DNA from: Cellulomonas sp. PhB150
GTDB taxonomy: Bacteria > Actinomycetota > Actinomycetes > Actinomycetales > Cellulomonadaceae
Direction of reading: 5' to 3'
Length of the DNA: 64,000 nt
NCBI RefSeq assembly: GCF_003755175.1
Contig: NZ_RKHX01000004.1
Span: forward strand, 1 to 64,000
Both the position numbers and the translations under genes were made by a program. Under the pieces are notes generated by a model. It was not told the origin of the DNA and made no database searches. It saw only the letters and a list, made by a program, of their open reading frames with translations. Every line of letters begins with the position of its first letter. The stretch's first letter is position 1. Below, in pieces: positions 62,473 to 64,000 of the stretch.

Positions 62473-63996
62473 TCAGCCGCCCGCGAGGGTGAGGACGGTC
62501 TCGATCGTGTCCGCCTCGGCCGCCGTCTTGTCGTCCCGGTAGCGCAGCACCCGCGCGAACCGCAGCGCCACGCCACCGGGGTAGCGCGTCGACCGCTGCA
62601 ACCCGTCGAACGCGACCTCGACCACCTGTTCGGGTCGCAGCCGCACCTCCCACTCCGTGCGGGACACCTCGAGCTCCTGGAACCGCTCGGTCTGCCACGC
62701 GAGCATCTCGTCGGTCATCCCCTTGAACGTCTTGCCGAGCATGACGAACCCGTCCGCCGAGCGTGCACCGAGGTGGATGTTGGACAGGAACCCGCGCCGC
62801 CGCCCCGACCCCCACTCGACCGCGAGGACGACGAGGTCGAGGGTGTGCCGGGGCTTGACCTTGACCCAGGCGGCGCCGCGCCTGCCCGCCTCGTAGGGCG
62901 CGTCGACGGCCTTGACGACGACGCCCTCCTGACCGGCGCCGACGACCTCGTCGAACCGAGCCCGCGCTCCGGCCGGGTCGGACGTGACGAGCCGCGAGAC
63001 CGCGTACGGACCCGCGACAGCGTCGAGGGCGGCGAGCCGCTCGAGCAAGGGCGCGTCGAGCAGGTCACGCCCGTCGACGTGCAGGCAGTCGAAGAAGTAC
63101 GGCGTCAGGGCGACGGCCTCGTCGGCCTCGTGGGTCGCCGTCCGGGATGCGGTCTCCTGGAAGGGCCGCGGGCGACCGTCGGCGCCGACCGCGAGCGCCT
63201 CCCCGTCCAGGACCAGGTCGGTCGCGGGGAACCCCCGCGTGACTGCCACGATCTCGGGCACGCGTGCGGTGATGTCGTCGAGGCTGCGGGTGTAGACGTG
63301 CACGTCGTCGCCGCGACGGTGGACCTGGATGCGGATGCCGTCGAGCTTCGTGTCCACGACCACCGGCCCCGACCCGAGCGACTCCAGCGCCGCGGCGACG
63401 TCCGGGGCCGACGAGGCGAGCATCGGCCGGACCGGTCGCCCGACGACGAGGCCGAACCCGGCCAGCGCCTCGGCCGCTGCTTCGGGCGATGCCGCACCCA
63501 GGGCGGCGACGGCGACCGGTTCGGTCGCACCCGCCAGCATCGCGGCCCGGCGCACAGCGGGTGCGGGCACCCCGGCGGCCTCGGCGACCGCGTCGAGCAG
63601 CAGGGCGTCGAGCGCGCCCTGCCGCAGCTCCCCGGTGACCAGTCCGCGCAGCAGCTGCTGCTCGTCGGCGGTCGCCGCGGCGAACAGCGATCCGGCCGCC
63701 GCGGACCGCGCGGTCGACGAGCCCGGCCCCTCGAGCCCGGCCATGTGCTCGAAGGCGGCGTCTACCTCGGCGACCGTCAGCGTGGGCTCGGCCGCCGGCT
63801 CGGGCAGCGTGGTGAGCGAGCGCCACCCCAGCCCCGTGCGCCGCTGCCGCAGCTCACCGCCGAGGTAGCGGGCGACCACCTCGACGTCGGACGCGTCGGT
63901 CCGGCGCAGCAGGTCGACGAGCAGCGCGCGCTTGGCCAGCCGCGACCGGGTGGCAGCGAGCGCGGTGGAGGTGGCGGCGACGTCGGCGAGGAGCAC
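62473..63996 (-). CDS. ligB: ATP-dependent DNA ligase (LigB type)
   Basis: 507 residues, apparently complete with GTG 63996 (VLLADVAATSTALAATRSRL) 4 bases from the window edge. The adenylation Lys is in VDTKLDGIRIQ (about 219), with motif III YFFDCLHVDG, motif IV EGVVVKA and motif V WVKVKP. The N-terminal domain (about 1-190) matches mycobacterial LigB (Rv3062). It seals nicks with ATP; not essential beside the NAD-dependent LigA. Upstream neighbours are not in the window. Confidence 0.9.
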   Translation of the reverse strand: MLLADVAATSTALAATRSRLAKRALLVDLLRRTDASDVEVVARYLGGELRQRRTGLGWRSLTTLPEPAAEPTLTVAEVDAAFEHMAGLEGPGSSTARSAAAGSLFAAATADEQQLLRGLVTGELRQGALDALLLDAVAEAAGVPAPAVRRAAMLAGATEPVAVAALGAASPEAAAEALAGFGLVVGRPVRPMLASSAPDVAAALESLGSGPVVVDTKLDGIRIQVHRRGDDVHVYTRSLDDITARVPEIVAVTRGFPATDLVLDGEALAVGADGRPRPFQETASRTATHEADEAVALTPYFFDCLHVDGRDLLDAPLLERLAALDAVAGPYAVSRLVTSDPAGARARFDEVVGAGQEGVVVKAVDAPYEAGRRGAAWVKVKPRHTLDLVVLAVEWGSGRRRGFLSNIHLGARSADGFVMLGKTFKGMTDEMLAWQTERFQELEVSRTEWEVRLRPEQVVEVAFDGLQRSTRYPGGVALRFARVLRYRDDKTAAEADTIETVLTLAGG

Positions 63997-64000
63997 CCCC

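Overview
The window is about 64 kb of very GC-rich DNA (strong G/C third-position bias, many GTG starts) that reads as an ordinary actinobacterial chromosome. Several features point to Cellulomonas or a close relative in the Micrococcales: a secreted GH48 cellobiohydrolase with three fibronectin-III modules and a CBM2, laid out like Cellulomonas fimi CbhB; a GlnR-type orphan regulator; a WhiB4-type protein; DUF2510, DUF5063 and DUF6308 proteins; and a gene block that matches the Mycobacterium nth-crp-whiB4-ponA2 neighbourhood. No species is proven by the sequence alone.

Layout. 1-162: 3' end of an IS30-family transposase running in from outside. 163-5.7 kb (minus strand): dtd, asparaginase, DUF2516, a VapBC toxin-antitoxin pair, a FUSC membrane protein, ygfZ, a nitrobindin-like protein and a 35-residue membrane peptide. 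5.7-11 kb: DsrE protein, DUF4395/thioredoxin pair, a membrane protein, glnR, nhaA and an alpha/beta-hydrolase-fold protein without its nucleophile. 11-17.8 kb: nth, RsiG-like protein, crp, ridA, DUF4177, whiB4, ponA2 and a metallophosphoesterase, then tRNA-Pro. 18-22.4 kb: DUF4097/response regulator/histidine kinase operon, then a heme peroxidase of the animal type. 22.5-26 kb: GH48 cellulase. 26-28.3 kb: TetR/MFS divergent pair with a clear operator. 28.3-30.6 kb: asd and lysC, the latter with an internal start for the beta subunit. 30.9-39.5 kb: ABC exporter, DUF5063, recR, a lipoprotein, dnaX, LysE exporter, 4.5S SRP RNA and sthA. 39.5-46.7 kb: HAD hydrolase, a second TetR/MFS pair with three operator copies, a RecQ-like helicase with a PRTase-like tail, an intergenic palindromic repeat pair, an AAA ATPase, GNAT and DUF2510 proteins. 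46.7-49.7 kb: tRNA-Ser, VanW protein, S51 peptidase and a BaiN-type flavoprotein. 49.8-57.5 kb: a complete potassium uptake operon (small peptide-kdpF-A-B-C-D-E), every junction overlapping by 1 or 4 bases. 57.7-64 kb: a DUF4118 membrane protein divergent from kdp, DUF6308, a run of three small PH-like proteins, a CPA1 antiporter, a TraR/DksA protein with a broken zinc site, and an archaeal-type ATP-dependent DNA ligase (LigB).

How the genes work together. Themes are cell-wall synthesis and redox/cAMP control (crp, whiB4, ponA2), cation homeostasis (nhaA, kdp, CPA1 antiporter), cellulose degradation, aspartate-family amino acid synthesis, and replication/repair (dnaX, recR, nth, recQ, ligB). 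The best unexplained signals are regulatory or structural: paired 18-bp direct repeats in the kdp divergent promoter, a 6-tract G-quadruplex motif beside a two-tier hairpin upstream of lysC, a duplicated 55-bp palindromic repeat after recQ, tandem 11-bp repeats before the peroxidase, and the PH-like gene run at 59-60.4 kb. I found no CRISPR array, prophage or clear defence island.
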